Assembly: GCF_001999765.1 (NCBI RefSeq)
Contig: NZ_MTIC01000013.1
Span: 124,001 to 188,000 of the forward strand
DNA length: 64,000 nt
Direction of reading: 5' to 3'
Origin: Sinomonas mesophila
GTDB lineage: Bacteria; Actinomycetota; Actinomycetes; Actinomycetales; Micrococcaceae
Shown here: piece after piece, positions 53,401 to 60,922 of the stretch
Position numbering within the stretch: the first letter of the stretch is position 1
Layout: the number at the start of each line of letters is the position of its first letter
Notes under the pieces: generated by a model
What the model was told of the DNA's origin: nothing
The model's input: only the letters and a program-made list of their open reading frames with translations
Database searches by the model: none
Made by a program: the position numbers and the translations under genes

Positions 53401-53570
53401 CCCCGCACGTCTTCGCCCAGTACACGGACCAGACTGACGCGAACGGGTACTTCCGCAACGCGAACGACTGCTACCTCGGCAAGGACTCGAACAACTACTG
53501 GAACAACGGCTGGGTGACGGTCGACGACGGCAGAGGCGGCACCGCGAGATCGAACAACAACACGTGGTAG
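47499..53570 (+). CDS. Giant surface protein: tandem Ig/cadherin-like and fibronectin III domains
   Basis: The 2,023-residue protein has one N-terminal membrane anchor (about 15-38) and a beta-rich region to 390 that may be a propeller. About eleven Ig/cadherin-like modules follow (393-1460), many with N-D-T-D-P-D-G-D calcium-type turns, then about five fibronectin III modules (1462-1920) and a Cys-containing end (1924-2023; Cys in G-C-P-S-N-N-C-Y, V-K-C-W, N-D-C-Y). There is no sortase signal. GTG 47499 with GGGAGA upstream is chosen over 47469. Relatives in actinobacteria usually sit with MoxR, DUF58, transglutaminase, PP2C and FHA genes; none follows here. It is likely a cell-surface scaffold or adhesin. 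Confidence 0.85.
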   Translation: MRRAGGLLRRHAAKAITGTAMSLVAAVLVAAAIFYPGFRSVSAELNDGGVWVTNGSMNMVGHLNFSSKILDSGLAARSSSFDVVQQGRSVAVQDKGVGTLSPVDAAEVRLTADLSFGGSSAAAFGTTTAALADPGRGRLWALGLDSLTGFNPETTEPTVEDVPGVVATVTTENEVVGVSPARAEIVRVPEGGEPRFTKVDGLSTSAKVQLAAVGGDAVVLDAGSGTLFLPGGGRVQRDVFRSAQLQESGPDADAVAVGTAEGVALVPLGGGEPRVLQAAGGREGLPARPVQQNGCVYGAWAGTGVYLRACGSGAPELKDIPSVRPDSELVFRTNRDLVVLNDVRGGNVWLVTDQMQLVNNWQEIVPQKQTKTGEQEDSAEVMLQKELPDRSEENKPPTAMPDDFGVRPGRTVILPVLLNDTDPDGDVLSVRAIGAAPRLGQVQTIFNGAALQIVVGAEATGTEPFDYEVSDGRGGTATARVNLTVREDTANVAPRQVRVNTIAVEQGTSVSQNVLGDFVDPDGDEVFLAGVSTAGDGDSVRFQTDGTVIFQDGGKTVGRKEITVRVSDGRDVAEATIRVDSRPRGTLPPQTTPDHVRTGTGEPIVVSPLANDIDPSGAGLRLLKVEPVPGLDVVMNSEDGTFSATAAEPKVYYAVYLASNGAATAQGLVRIDIEPRMQDSGAPVAVRDVALLPAGGNVLVDPLANDTDPAGGVLVVQSISLPQGAPVTVSIINHAVLRITDTRGLKEPLSIGYVISNGDRTASSTVTVTPVPAPEKLEPPVAKNDEVVVRAGDTVTIPVLGNDSHPNNVPITLDPELVEVPDSAMGHLFVDQETLRFSAGQNAGTVYGIYQVVDPAGQKDSAKVSITIRAADPTQNAQPVPKNLTARLLAGHTAKVAVPLDGVDPDGDSVTITGIEKAPALGTAIVKDGYIEYSAANNASGKDTFTYVVEDRFGGRGIATVMVGVAAAPNSNQKPIAGDDTVSVRPGRPVSVDVLANDTDPDGDTVRLVGDGFDIPEGAEARVDEGRVVVTAPQRAGTATVRYTIDDGRGGRAVGSIVVEVTPEAELKAPIARDDRVNAMDVAGKTTFQVDVLKNDEDPDGVAADLSVSVPQSAADAGTTVSGRTVTVALAQEPQVIPYTVTDVDGLTATAILWVPGLRDQRPVLKTLDPAKAKAGEALELRLSDYVAVRPGKTPRITTEGAVTAVASDGSPLVKDAGTLRYTALREYGGLASITFEVTDGSGPDDPDGLRSVLTVPIEVEPTADKPNTPPTFATSTLEMAQGEDTAQLDLRAATSDPDPGDIDRMTFRLTSETPPGMQVSLDGSVLKAKADGAAKGSGGQVSVEVDDGRGKVSGAVALRVVGSTRPLALANPDAVPEAKAGEPADIPVLANDANPFPGTPLKLLSASTAGGGSARVDGDRVVVTPSSGFHGQLTGSYRVQDATGDPDREVEGSFTVIVRDRPDAPSAPVVDSMASRQVVLHWAPPATNGAEITGYRVLFNGGSQPCPTNTCTITGLTNGTQYTFTVVAVNAVGESAPSPASAPVTPDAKPAQPAPPQLTRGDKSISLVWTPPANEGTPITNYTIELSSSQGLTQKTVGNVTSLTWDGLTNGVEYRARIQAKNGAKDPSDWSGLSAAAKPAGAPFAPSAPTATRTTSAVNGGVVDVAWASEPLKNNGDPVTGYVVKVYRNGAFEKQTPRTTATSQQVTGLDNASTYTFSLVSYNTVGASPEGARSNGVVPYGKPGAPTNLTARPTNTSNAGQQVQLDFTAPASNGDAISGYQYSVNGGTWQSLSSNRVVGGLTNGTQYSFTVRAVNSAGPGPASNADSANPYGQPRNPVVSASQDGIRVQMQWNTGANGGYDNGRESVVTVAIDGNQVANDGAATVGDGPDQAHSIRVTACVKGEPTNCSTNSASARTASPSANLAKGALTQGASGCPSNNCYWFDVTGRNFHPNATVTVKCWNDGGSPHVFAQYTDQTDANGYFRNANDCYLGKDSNNYWNNGWVTVDDGRGGTARSNNNTW

Positions 53571-53644
53571 CCGGGGAACGGCGGGGAGGCGAGGAACCCG
53601 CCCGCGGGAGGACCGCCGTCGTCCGCGGCCACCGCCCGGAGGCG

Positions 53645-55117
53645 ATGGAGCGCCCGTGGCCGGCGCTGTGGTCCCTCGTCCTCGGGTTCTTCATGATCCT
53701 CGTCGACTCGACCATCGTCTCGGTCGCGAATCCGGCCATCATGCGCGGGCTCGGGGCGGACGTCAACGCCGTCATCTGGGTCACGAGCTCGTACCTGCTC
53801 TCGTATGCGGTGCCGCTGCTCATCACCGGCCGCCTCGGCGACCGCTTCGGCCCCAAGGCCATGTACCTCACGGGCCTCGTGATCTTCACGCTCTCGTCGC
53901 TGTGGTGCGGGCTCGCGGGGAGCATCGGCATGCTCATCGCGGCCCGGGCAGCGCAGGGCCTCGGCGCGGCGCTCATGACGCCGCAGACCATGGCTGTCAT
54001 CACGCGCATCTTCCCCCCGGACCGGCGCGGCGCCGCGATGGCGCTGTGGGGTGCGACGGCCGGCGTGGCGATGCTGGTGGGCCCGATCCTCGGCGGGCTC
54101 CTCGTGGACGGGCTCGGCTGGGAGTGGATCTTCTTCGTGAACGTGCCGCTCGGGATCGTCGCGTTCGCGGCGGCGTCCCGGTTCGTGCCCCGGCTCGCGA
54201 CGCACCCGCACCGGTTCGACCTGCTCGGCGTCGTGCTCAGCGCGGTCGGCATGTTCCTCATCGTGTTCGGCATCCAGGAGGGGCAGACCTACGCGTGGGG
54301 CAGCATCGCCGGGCCCGTCACGGTCTGGGGAGTGATCGCGGCCGGCGTCGTGGTCATGGCCGCGTTCGTCTGGTGGCAGCGCCGCACGCGCGGCGAGCCG
54401 CTCCTGCCCCTGGGCCTGTTCCGGGACCGCAACTTCTCGCTCGCGACCCTCGGGATGTCGACCGTGGGCTTCACCGTGACCTCGTTCGGCCTGCCCACGA
54501 TCTTCTACTACCAGCTCGTGCGCGGCATGACGCCGACGCAGTCGGCGCTCATGATGGTCCCCATGGCCCTGCTCTCGGGCGGCCTCGCGCCGCTCGGCGG
54601 GCGGGTCGTCGACAGGGGGCATGCCAAGGCCATGAACATCGCGGGCCTCGCGCTCTTCGCGCTCGGGCTCGTCCTGTACGCCGTGCTCCTGACGCCGGAC
54701 ACGCCGATCTGGCTGCTCCTGATCCCGAGCGGCGTCGTGGGCCTGGCCAACATCGGCATCTGGGGCCCGCTCGCGACGCTCGCCACACGGGGCCTCCCGC
54801 CGCACCAGGCAGGGGCCGGCTCGGGCGTCTACAACACGACCCGGCAGGTCGGCGCCGTGCTCGGCAGCGCCGCCATCGCGGCGCTCATGCAGGCCAGACT
54901 CGCGGCGGAGCTGCCCGCGCTCGGCTCCGGCGCTCCCGCGGGGGAGTACGCGGGCGGCACGCTTCCCGCCGAGCTCCATGCGGGCTTCGCTGCGGCGATG
55001 GCCCAGTCGGTGCTCCTGCCAGCCGGGGTCCTCGCCGTGGGCCTCGTGGTTGCCTTCTTCTTCCTGCGCGTGGCCCCCGCGGGCACGCCGGACTGCCCGG
55101 ACGACGCAGCCCCCTAG
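53645..55117 (+). CDS. EmrB/QacA-family MFS drug exporter
   Basis: The 490-residue protein has 14 predicted membrane helices, the DHA2 layout. It shows G-R-L-G-D-R-F-G-P-K (motif A, about 60), V-G-P-I-L-G-G-L-L (motif C) and D-S-T-I-V in helix 1 (motif D1). It should export drugs or lipids by proton antiport. ATG 53645 has GGAGG only two bases upstream; the in-frame GTG 53564, which overlaps the preceding stop, is an alternative. No regulator is adjacent. Confidence 0.85.
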   Translation: MERPWPALWSLVLGFFMILVDSTIVSVANPAIMRGLGADVNAVIWVTSSYLLSYAVPLLITGRLGDRFGPKAMYLTGLVIFTLSSLWCGLAGSIGMLIAARAAQGLGAALMTPQTMAVITRIFPPDRRGAAMALWGATAGVAMLVGPILGGLLVDGLGWEWIFFVNVPLGIVAFAAASRFVPRLATHPHRFDLLGVVLSAVGMFLIVFGIQEGQTYAWGSIAGPVTVWGVIAAGVVVMAAFVWWQRRTRGEPLLPLGLFRDRNFSLATLGMSTVGFTVTSFGLPTIFYYQLVRGMTPTQSALMMVPMALLSGGLAPLGGRVVDRGHAKAMNIAGLALFALGLVLYAVLLTPDTPIWLLLIPSGVVGLANIGIWGPLATLATRGLPPHQAGAGSGVYNTTRQVGAVLGSAAIAALMQARLAAELPALGSGAPAGEYAGGTLPAELHAGFAAAMAQSVLLPAGVLAVGLVVAFFFLRVAPAGTPDCPDDAAP

Positions 55118-55197
55118 CCACGCGGGCTCGGCCCCTGTGGACCGCGCGGACCGCCTGCACCATGCCGCTGCGGCCCGCGCGGTTTGGCGCCCGTCTG

Positions 55198-55290
55198 GCA
55201 CCGGTCTCGTTGCGAGGCCGGTGCCTCCCTGCGAGACCGGGGTGTTCCCGACCGGTCTCGCAGGGAAGCACCGGTGTCCGCCGAGACCGG
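55198..55290. repeat. Cluster of ACCGGTCTCG/CGAGACCGG inverted repeats
   Basis: The motif occurs four times in alternating orientation between 55198 and 55290. Two copies form a perfect 14-bp stem (55227-55240 with 55252-55265). It lies in the 360-bp convergent interval 55118-55477 and may end the MFS transcript. Confidence 0.65.
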
Positions 55291-55376
55291 TCCTTGCCAC
55301 CCGGTGGTCCGAGCCGCCACGTGCGAGGGTGCGGCGTGCGTCAGGGACGCCAAGGGCCCGACCTCGGCGTTTCCAG

Positions 55377-55475
55377 GGCCCCCATTTCGGCAGTCTGGGC
55401 CCCCATTTCGGCGCCCCAAGCCCCCATTTCGGCGTCCCAGGCCCCCATTTCGGCGTCCCAGGCCCCCATCTCGGC
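55377..55475. repeat. Tandem array B: five copies, 21-bp period
   Basis: GGCCCCCATTTCGGC-type units start at 55377, 55398, 55419, 55440 and 55461, exactly 21 bp apart; the third begins AG and the last reads ATC for ATT. The array stops two bases before the GNAT stop codon. No spacer variation, so not a CRISPR. Confidence 0.9.
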
Positions 55476-55477
55476 GA

Positions 55478-56185
55478 TCAGGGGCCGTGGGCCAGGCCGA
55501 CTGAGGCGATCCTGCCCGACGGCGTGATCCCCAGCCCGTCCGCGAGCCGCAGCCCGGCGATCTGGTGCGAGGCCACGTTGACCTGCACGATGAGCCCCTC
55601 CGCAAGCGCCTCGTGGATCGCCACGGCGGCGATGAACTTGCCCAGTCCGTGGTGCCGATGGACCGGGGCCACGAGCACGCCAAGGTCCGCGAGCAGCCCC
55701 TCGAACTCGGCGTACGCCGCGCAGGCGGCTGGCCCGTCGTCGAGCATGAGGGTGAAGCGGTGCTCGCGCCGCGAGATCTGCGCCGACGCGGCGTCGTCCG
55801 GCGGGCAGCGCATCTCGAGCTCGATCGCCTCGGGCGCCGCGCGGGAGATCTCCGGCTCGGTGCCCGGCTGGTCGAGCGGGAGGTAGTCGGCGAAGCCGAG
55901 GACGCCGGAGCGGAGCCCGTGCGCGCCGGCCCCGACGAGGCGCAGGAGCGCTCCGCCGGCGAGCAGGTCGTCGTCCGGCAGGTCCGCCCCGGCCTCGACG
56001 AGCGGCGTGGGGCCGCACAGGGCCAGCTGTCCGAAGAGCTCGACGGCGACCAGCTCGCCCGCGCTGTCGCGGCACCCGAGAAGGCGCCCGCCGTCGTCCG
56101 AGAAGCTCAGGTCCGGCAGCCCGAGCCGGCGCGCCCACGCGAGCCGGACCACGTCCCGGCTCCCCTCGTGGAAGGTCAAGACCAT
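55478..56185 (-). CDS. GNAT-family N-acetyltransferase
   Basis: The 235-residue protein has GNAT features in its C-terminal half: V-L-V-A-P-V-H-R-H-H-G-L-G-K (about 182-195), which is a diverged acetyl-CoA loop, then I-Q-V-N-V-A-S-H-Q-I-A-G-L-R. The N-terminal half is a divergent, acidic domain. The acceptor is unknown. It lies 19 bp after pfkA and is likely co-transcribed. Confidence 0.7.
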   Translation of the reverse strand: MVLTFHEGSRDVVRLAWARRLGLPDLSFSDDGGRLLGCRDSAGELVAVELFGQLALCGPTPLVEAGADLPDDDLLAGGALLRLVGAGAHGLRSGVLGFADYLPLDQPGTEPEISRAAPEAIELEMRCPPDDAASAQISRREHRFTLMLDDGPAACAAYAEFEGLLADLGVLVAPVHRHHGLGKFIAAVAIHEALAEGLIVQVNVASHQIAGLRLADGLGITPSGRIASVGLAHGP

Positions 56186-56204
56186 GCGCTCCTCGCCTCC
56201 CGGC

Positions 56205-57230
56205 TCAGCCGAAGAGGACTGCCGCCTCGTCGTAGCGGTGCTGCGGGACGGTCTTGAGCCGGCCGAGCGCGGCGTCGAAGCCCACGTGGGCGATCTCGGT
56301 GCCGTTGAGCGAGACCATCGTGCCCCAGCGGCCCTCGACCACGGAGTCGATGGCCGCCATCCCGAGGCGCGTCGCGAGGACGCGGTCGAACGCCGTCGGG
56401 ACGCCGCCGCGCTGGATGTGGCCGAGGATCGTGGCCCGCGTCTCGATGCCCGTGCGGGTCTCGATCTCGGGGGCGAGCTGCTCGGCGATGCCCCCGAGCC
56501 GGGGGCGGCCGAAGGTGTCGAGGCCGCGCTCGGAGTGCGGGGCGGCCATGCCCTCGAGCACGAAGCCCTCGGCGACGACGACGACGGGAGCGCGACCGCG
56601 GTCGTGGGCCATCTTGACCCACTCGACGATCTGGTCGATGCCCACCTTCTGCTCGGGGATGAGGATCGCGTGGGCGCCCGCGGCCATGCCCGCGTGCAGC
56701 GCGATCCAGCCGACGTGGCGGCCCATGACCTCGGCGATCATGCAGCGGTGGTGCGACTCGCCGGTCGTGCGGAGCCGGTCGATCGCCTCCGTGGCGATCT
56801 CGACGGCGGTGTCGAAGCCGAAGGTGTAGTCCGTGGCGTCGAGGTCGTTGTCGACCGTCTTGGGAACGCCTACGATCTTGAGGCCCGCGTCCGTGAGGCG
56901 CTTCGCTGCGGCCAGCGTGCCCTCGCCGCCGATCGCGATCATCGCCTCGATGCCGAGCCGCTCCATGTGGGCCTTGATGACCTCGGGGCCGCCGCCGGCC
57001 TCGAACGGGTTGGTCCGGGAGGTGCCGAGGATCGTGCCGCCCTGCTTCGCGATGCCGCGCACCATCGTGCGCGGGAGGTCGACGATGTCGCCCTCGACCA
57101 CGCCCCGCCAGCCGTCGCGGAATCCGACGAACGACTGGCCGTGGACGGCGATGCCCTTGAGCACGGCGCCGCGGATGACGGCGTTGAGTCCTGGGCAGTC
57201 GCCGCCGGAGGTGAGGATGCCGATCTTCAT
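56205..57230 (-). CDS. pfkA: 6-phosphofructokinase
   Basis: The 341-residue enzyme phosphorylates fructose 6-phosphate. Motifs are T-S-G-G-D-C-P-G-L-N (7-16), G-G-E-G-T-L near 101, P-K-T-V-D-N-D-L-D near 123 and I-L-G-H-I-Q-R-G-G near 285. Gly follows Glu in G-G-E-G-T, the ATP-type choice, while Lys in P-K-T-V-D-N-D is the pyrophosphate-type choice. This mixture is known from Streptomyces-group ATP-dependent enzymes. Confidence 0.93.
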   Translation of the reverse strand: MKIGILTSGGDCPGLNAVIRGAVLKGIAVHGQSFVGFRDGWRGVVEGDIVDLPRTMVRGIAKQGGTILGTSRTNPFEAGGGPEVIKAHMERLGIEAMIAIGGEGTLAAAKRLTDAGLKIVGVPKTVDNDLDATDYTFGFDTAVEIATEAIDRLRTTGESHHRCMIAEVMGRHVGWIALHAGMAAGAHAILIPEQKVGIDQIVEWVKMAHDRGRAPVVVVAEGFVLEGMAAPHSERGLDTFGRPRLGGIAEQLAPEIETRTGIETRATILGHIQRGGVPTAFDRVLATRLGMAAIDSVVEGRWGTMVSLNGTEIAHVGFDAALGRLKTVPQHRYDEAAVLFG

Positions 57231-57470
57231 GGAGGCCCTTTTCGGTTGGCGGCCGCCCCGCGTCGGAAGGTCAGAAGGGGGATGGCGACGTATGGCGCGG
57301 CCGGAACGTGTGATTCAGGAGCGCCTCATTGAGCCCACCGGACATTGTAGTCACGCCCGCCGCGGATCGTGACGCAGAGCACAGTTGCATGACGCGCCAG
57401 GCGGCTCACGACGGCGGGCGCCCGCCGGGCGCTGGGGCCCTCGCCGGGCCCTGGCCTCACCCCTCGGGAA

Positions 57471-57500
57471 GGGCCCCCGATCCTTGCGGATCGGGGGCCC
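57471..57500 (-). terminator. Hairpin terminator of the PspC gene
   Basis: The 13-bp arms 57471-57483 and 57488-57500 pair perfectly around TTGC, 12 bases past the PspC stop. Confidence 0.7.
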
Positions 57501-57512
57501 TCACGGTGCCGC

Positions 57513-57806
57513 TCAGACTGCTGGCCCCTTTGGCCCCTGGGGATCCGAGGGGCCCCGGCCGAGGCTGCGCCGGCGCAGGACGTCCTCGAGGATGATCCGC
57601 CCGTCCTGGTTCGGGATGAGGATCCACGCCGCGAGGTAGGCGAGGACCGCGGGCCCTGGCAGGAGGCACAGGAGCAAGAACCCGATGCGGACGAACGCGA
57701 CGTCCACGTTTGCCTTGGCCGCGAGGCCGGCCAGGACCCCTCCGAGGAGCCGGCGCGGTCCGCGCCTCAGGCCGCTCGAGCGGATGGCATTGAAGAACGT
57801 GTCCAT
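57513..57806 (-). CDS. Small PspC-domain membrane protein
   Basis: The 97-residue protein consists mainly of a PspC domain: L-L-G-G-V-L-A-G-L-A near 20, A-F-V-R-I-G-F near 37, and one or two membrane segments ending A-A-W-I-L-I-P. PspC proteins sense envelope stress at the membrane. It is the third gene of a minus-strand group with a LiaI-like and a PspC/LiaF-like gene. Confidence 0.85.
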   Translation of the reverse strand: MDTFFNAIRSSGLRRGPRRLLGGVLAGLAAKANVDVAFVRIGFLLLCLLPGPAVLAYLAAWILIPNQDGRIILEDVLRRRSLGRGPSDPQGPKGPAV

Positions 57807-57840
57807 GGGTCCTCCTGAAGTCTCACTCGGCTGTGCTCAC

Positions 57841-58149
57841 TTACGTTGCGGTGGGCGTGGCACCGGACCCTGAGGCACCGCCGTCCGCTCCCTGCGCGCC
57901 GCCCGCGGGGACCCCGCCGTCGGCCGCGCTGCGGCGACGCCGCCCCGCGGCGATCAGGCCTCCCACGACGAGGCCGAGCCCCGCGAGGAGCATGACGCCG
58001 GCCGCTGCATACCCCGGTTCCACGTGCAGCCAGCCTAGCCGGTCCGCCAGAATAAGGGCCCCCACGGCCATGACGACTGCCCCCCAGACGATCGTGCCCA
58101 CGGCGGGGCCCTGCTTCTCGGCCACGGGCCCGTAGTCCTGCGTGCTCAT
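57841..58149 (-). CDS. LiaI-like two-helix membrane protein
   Basis: The 102-residue protein has two membrane helices (about 19-37 and 46-65) with L-G-W-L near the junction, like the LiaI/LiaF transmembrane region family. A basic R-R-R-R and a Gly/Ala-rich tail follow. It begins one base after the PspC/LiaF-like stop. Confidence 0.65.
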   Translation of the reverse strand: MSTQDYGPVAEKQGPAVGTIVWGAVVMAVGALILADRLGWLHVEPGYAAAGVMLLAGLGLVVGGLIAAGRRRRSAADGGVPAGGAQGADGGASGSGATPTAT

Positions 58150-58150
58150 G

Positions 58151-59518
58151 TCACTTCTCCTCTTCGATGTGGACGCTGCTCAGGGAAGCGTCGAGTTCCA
58201 GCACGAGGGTCGCGCCCGGGCGGTCGGCGTTGTACGTCTGGGTCTCGTGCTGCGAGAGGCCGGCGACCGTGCGAGGACCCAGCCGGACCTCGGACATGCT
58301 CGCGTCGGCCCTGACCTCGACCGGGATGTCCTTCGGGATCTCGATCCCGACGGAGCTCAGTGCGACGTCCACCCGCACCGTCTCGTCCGCGGCCAGCGGC
58401 CCCGCGTTGTCGAGGGCTGACAGGTCGAGGGTGCCCTCCGACGCTGAGATCCGGTAGCCGTCCGAGGCCTCGGCGATGGTTGCCGGGGCGTAGGCCACGC
58501 GGGACGGCCCGCGCGTGTCGGCGAACCTGCTGACGCCCTGGGCGATCCCTGCCGAGACGATGGCCACGATCGCGAAGAGGGTCAGGATGCCGGCAGTGCG
58601 ACCGCGCAGCCCCGCCACGACGATCCCGAGGCCCAGGGCGATCGCCGCGATCGCCCAGATCCCGCCGGCCGTGCCCGCGGTCTGGATGCCGGCCCGGTCG
58701 AGGGCCAGCAGCGTCCCCGCGATGAGCGCCGTGAGGCCGACGACGACGGCCACGTACGCTCCGCCTGGCCCGCGCCGCCGGGGGACGGGCGGGGGAGGCG
58801 GGACGGGGGCCGGCGTCGGGACCGGGACGCCGTAGGAGGGCGGCGGCGGGACGGGCGCGCCGCCTGGCGCGCCTGGGGTGCCGCCCGGGGGCATGGCGTA
58901 CGACGGCGCGCCAGTCGCCTTCGCGTAGAACGCGTCGCCGGGCGCGGGGGCCGCGCCCGCCAGGGCCCTGCGTCGGCGGGATGCCCGCACGATGCCGTAT
59001 ACGGCGAAGACGACGACGGCGACCCAGAAGAGTCCCCAGAACGCCCCGCCCACGCCGCGCTCGCCGAACCAGAAGCCGGCCCGGGCGCCGCCGAGGCCCA
59101 GGATCGTCACGAGGACGCCGCCGGTCATGCCCGCCGTCCAGCGCCCGCGCCCCGCCTCCTGGACGTGGATCCGCCCGTCAGGCTCGGGCAGCAGGAGCCA
59201 GGCGAGGCCGTAGGCGAGGACGCCGACGCCGAGGAACAGCGCGGCGACGATGAAGAGGCCGCGGATGAGGATCGGATCGACGCCCCAGCGGTACGCGAGC
59301 CCGCTCGAGACGCCGCCGAGCCAGCGGTCGCCGCCGCGCACGACGCCGAGGCCGCGGATCCAGCCGAAGAAGTCGCTCTGGCGAGGCGCGCCGGGCATCG
59401 GGCCGGGCTGGGGCCCGGGAACCGGGCCGGGCTGGGGCCCGGGAACCGGGCCGGCCTGGGGCCCTGTGGCCGGTTCGGGATGGTCGGGATGGTCGGGATC
59501 AGGGTGCTGTGTGCTCAT
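58151..59518 (-). CDS. PspC-domain protein with LiaF-like C-terminal domain
   Basis: The 455-residue protein has a Pro-rich N-terminus with G-P-Q-P-G-P-V-P repeats (from 24-bp DNA repeats near 59401-59460), a PspC domain (about 58-110), more membrane helices (to about 300), and a beta-solenoid-like end (about 350-455, L-S-S-V-G-I-E-I and L-S-S-V-H-I-E). That end matches LiaF-type proteins, which restrain the LiaS kinase. Its promoter is shared with the divergent kinase (126 bp). Confidence 0.8.
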   Translation of the reverse strand: MSTQHPDPDHPDHPEPATGPQAGPVPGPQPGPVPGPQPGPMPGAPRQSDFFGWIRGLGVVRGGDRWLGGVSSGLAYRWGVDPILIRGLFIVAALFLGVGVLAYGLAWLLLPEPDGRIHVQEAGRGRWTAGMTGGVLVTILGLGGARAGFWFGERGVGGAFWGLFWVAVVVFAVYGIVRASRRRRALAGAAPAPGDAFYAKATGAPSYAMPPGGTPGAPGGAPVPPPPSYGVPVPTPAPVPPPPPVPRRRGPGGAYVAVVVGLTALIAGTLLALDRAGIQTAGTAGGIWAIAAIALGLGIVVAGLRGRTAGILTLFAIVAIVSAGIAQGVSRFADTRGPSRVAYAPATIAEASDGYRISASEGTLDLSALDNAGPLAADETVRVDVALSSVGIEIPKDIPVEVRADASMSEVRLGPRTVAGLSQHETQTYNADRPGATLVLELDASLSSVHIEEEK

Positions 59519-59644
59519 GCGTCCATCGTGTCGCCGCGCGCCCCCGCGCACCCATGGGGGGAACCCCTGAACGGACCCTGAGTGGACCCGGGGAAGCGCC
59601 CGGGAACGCCCCTGAGGAGGGCGAAAGGTGCTTGGATTGAGGGC

Positions 59645-60922
59645 ATGAACACCGTGCCCGCGCGCCCGCCGCTCGTCCGGGGCGAGGACCGCCTCATCGC
59701 GGGCGTGTGCTCGGGCCTCGCCCGGCACCTCGGGCTCCGCGTGGACGCGGTGCGGTGGGTCATGGCCGCAGCCTCGATCCTCGGCGGCGCCGGCCTCGTC
59801 TTCTACGCGTGGCTCTGGATCATGGTGCCCACCGCGGCGGAGGCGGCCAAGCGCGCCGCCCGCCGCCCGGCGTCGGCCATCGCGCCGGCCGTGAGCGCTG
59901 TCCCCGACCCCGGCCCCCCGGCCCGGCAGCGCGCCGTCCCGCGCTACGCGCGCGAGATCCTGCTCGGGCTCGTCCTGCTGCTCGGCGCGTTCGTGCTCGG
60001 GGGCAGCCTCGTCGGCGTCGACGTCCCCGTGGACACCGTCGTCCCCATCGCGGCGATCCTCGGCGGCGTCGCGCTGGCGTGGATGCAGCTGGACGAGGCG
60101 CGGCGCGAGCGGCTCGTCCGCGGAGCGGGCACCGAGCGCTGGACGGGCTGGCTGCGTCTCGGCGCGGGCCTGGCCCTCGTCGTCGCCGGCGTCACGCTCG
60201 CGGTCTCGGGCAGCCAGTGGAACCTGCTCGGCACGGCACTGCTCGCGTCCTTCGCGGTCCTCGCTGGGGTGGCCCTCGTGCTCCTGCCCTGGGGCCTCAC
60301 CTTCTGGCGCGAGTACGGGGCGGAGCGTGCCGCCCGGGTGCGCGAGGAGGAGCGCGCCGAGATCGCCGCGCACCTGCACGACTCGGTCCTCCAGACCCTC
60401 GCCCTCATCCAGCGCCGCGCGGGCAGCGAGGCCGACGTGACGCGCCTGGCGAGGGCGCAGGAGCGCGAGCTGCGCGAGTGGCTCTATCGCGACTCGCGAG
60501 CCTCGGGCGGCTCGTTCGAGGACCGGCTCACGGCGCTCGCGGCCGAGGTCGAGGGGGCCGTCGGCGCGCCGATCGACGTCGTCCTCGTGGGCGAGGCGCG
60601 GGACGGCGAGAACGGGGGGCGGGAGCGCCGGGACGCGTACGAGGCCCTGCTCCAGGCCTCGCGCGAGGCCATGCTCAACGCTGCCCGGCACGGCGGCGGC
60701 GGGCCCGTCTCGGTCTACGCCGAGTCGCGCGGCGGCACGGTCGAGGTCTTCGTGCGCGACCGCGGGCCGGGCTTCGACCTCGACGACGTCCCCGCGGACA
60801 GGCTCGGCGTCCGCGAGTCCATCATCGGCCGCATGCGCCGCCATGGGGGCGAGGCAGCCATCGCGAGCGGTCCCGGCGGCACCGAGGTGCGGCTGCGGCT
60901 GCCCGGAACGGAGGAGACATGA
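59645..60922 (+). CDS. LiaS/NarL-type sensor kinase fused to a PspC domain
   Basis: The 425-residue kinase begins with a PspC domain (about 10-65: L-I-A-G-V-C-S-G-L-A-R-H-L, W-L-W-I-M-V-P), has further helices to about 225, then the HisKA_3 dimerisation region with phospho-His245 in H-L-H-D-S-V-L-Q. A compact ATPase domain follows (N-A-A-R-H-G; G-P-G-F). Its regulator overlaps by ATGA. The fused PspC domain suggests membrane stress is sensed directly. Confidence 0.88.
   Translation: MNTVPARPPLVRGEDRLIAGVCSGLARHLGLRVDAVRWVMAAASILGGAGLVFYAWLWIMVPTAAEAAKRAARRPASAIAPAVSAVPDPGPPARQRAVPRYAREILLGLVLLLGAFVLGGSLVGVDVPVDTVVPIAAILGGVALAWMQLDEARRERLVRGAGTERWTGWLRLGAGLALVVAGVTLAVSGSQWNLLGTALLASFAVLAGVALVLLPWGLTFWREYGAERAARVREEERAEIAAHLHDSVLQTLALIQRRAGSEADVTRLARAQERELREWLYRDSRASGGSFEDRLTALAAEVEGAVGAPIDVVLVGEARDGENGGRERRDAYEALLQASREAMLNAARHGGGGPVSVYAESRGGTVEVFVRDRGPGFDLDDVPADRLGVRESIIGRMRRHGGEAAIASGPGGTEVRLRLPGTEET

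Noticed and set aside
46605-53408. 2,267-residue open frame antisense to the giant surface protein
   Set aside because: Its composition is Arg/Gly/Val/His/Asp noise typical of the complement of very GC-rich coding DNA, without any domain; the + strand frame has clear repeat domains.
55341-56138. 265-residue minus-strand frame reading through array B
   Set aside because: The array is open in several frames because 21 is a multiple of three; the GNAT gene uses a different, better supported frame.
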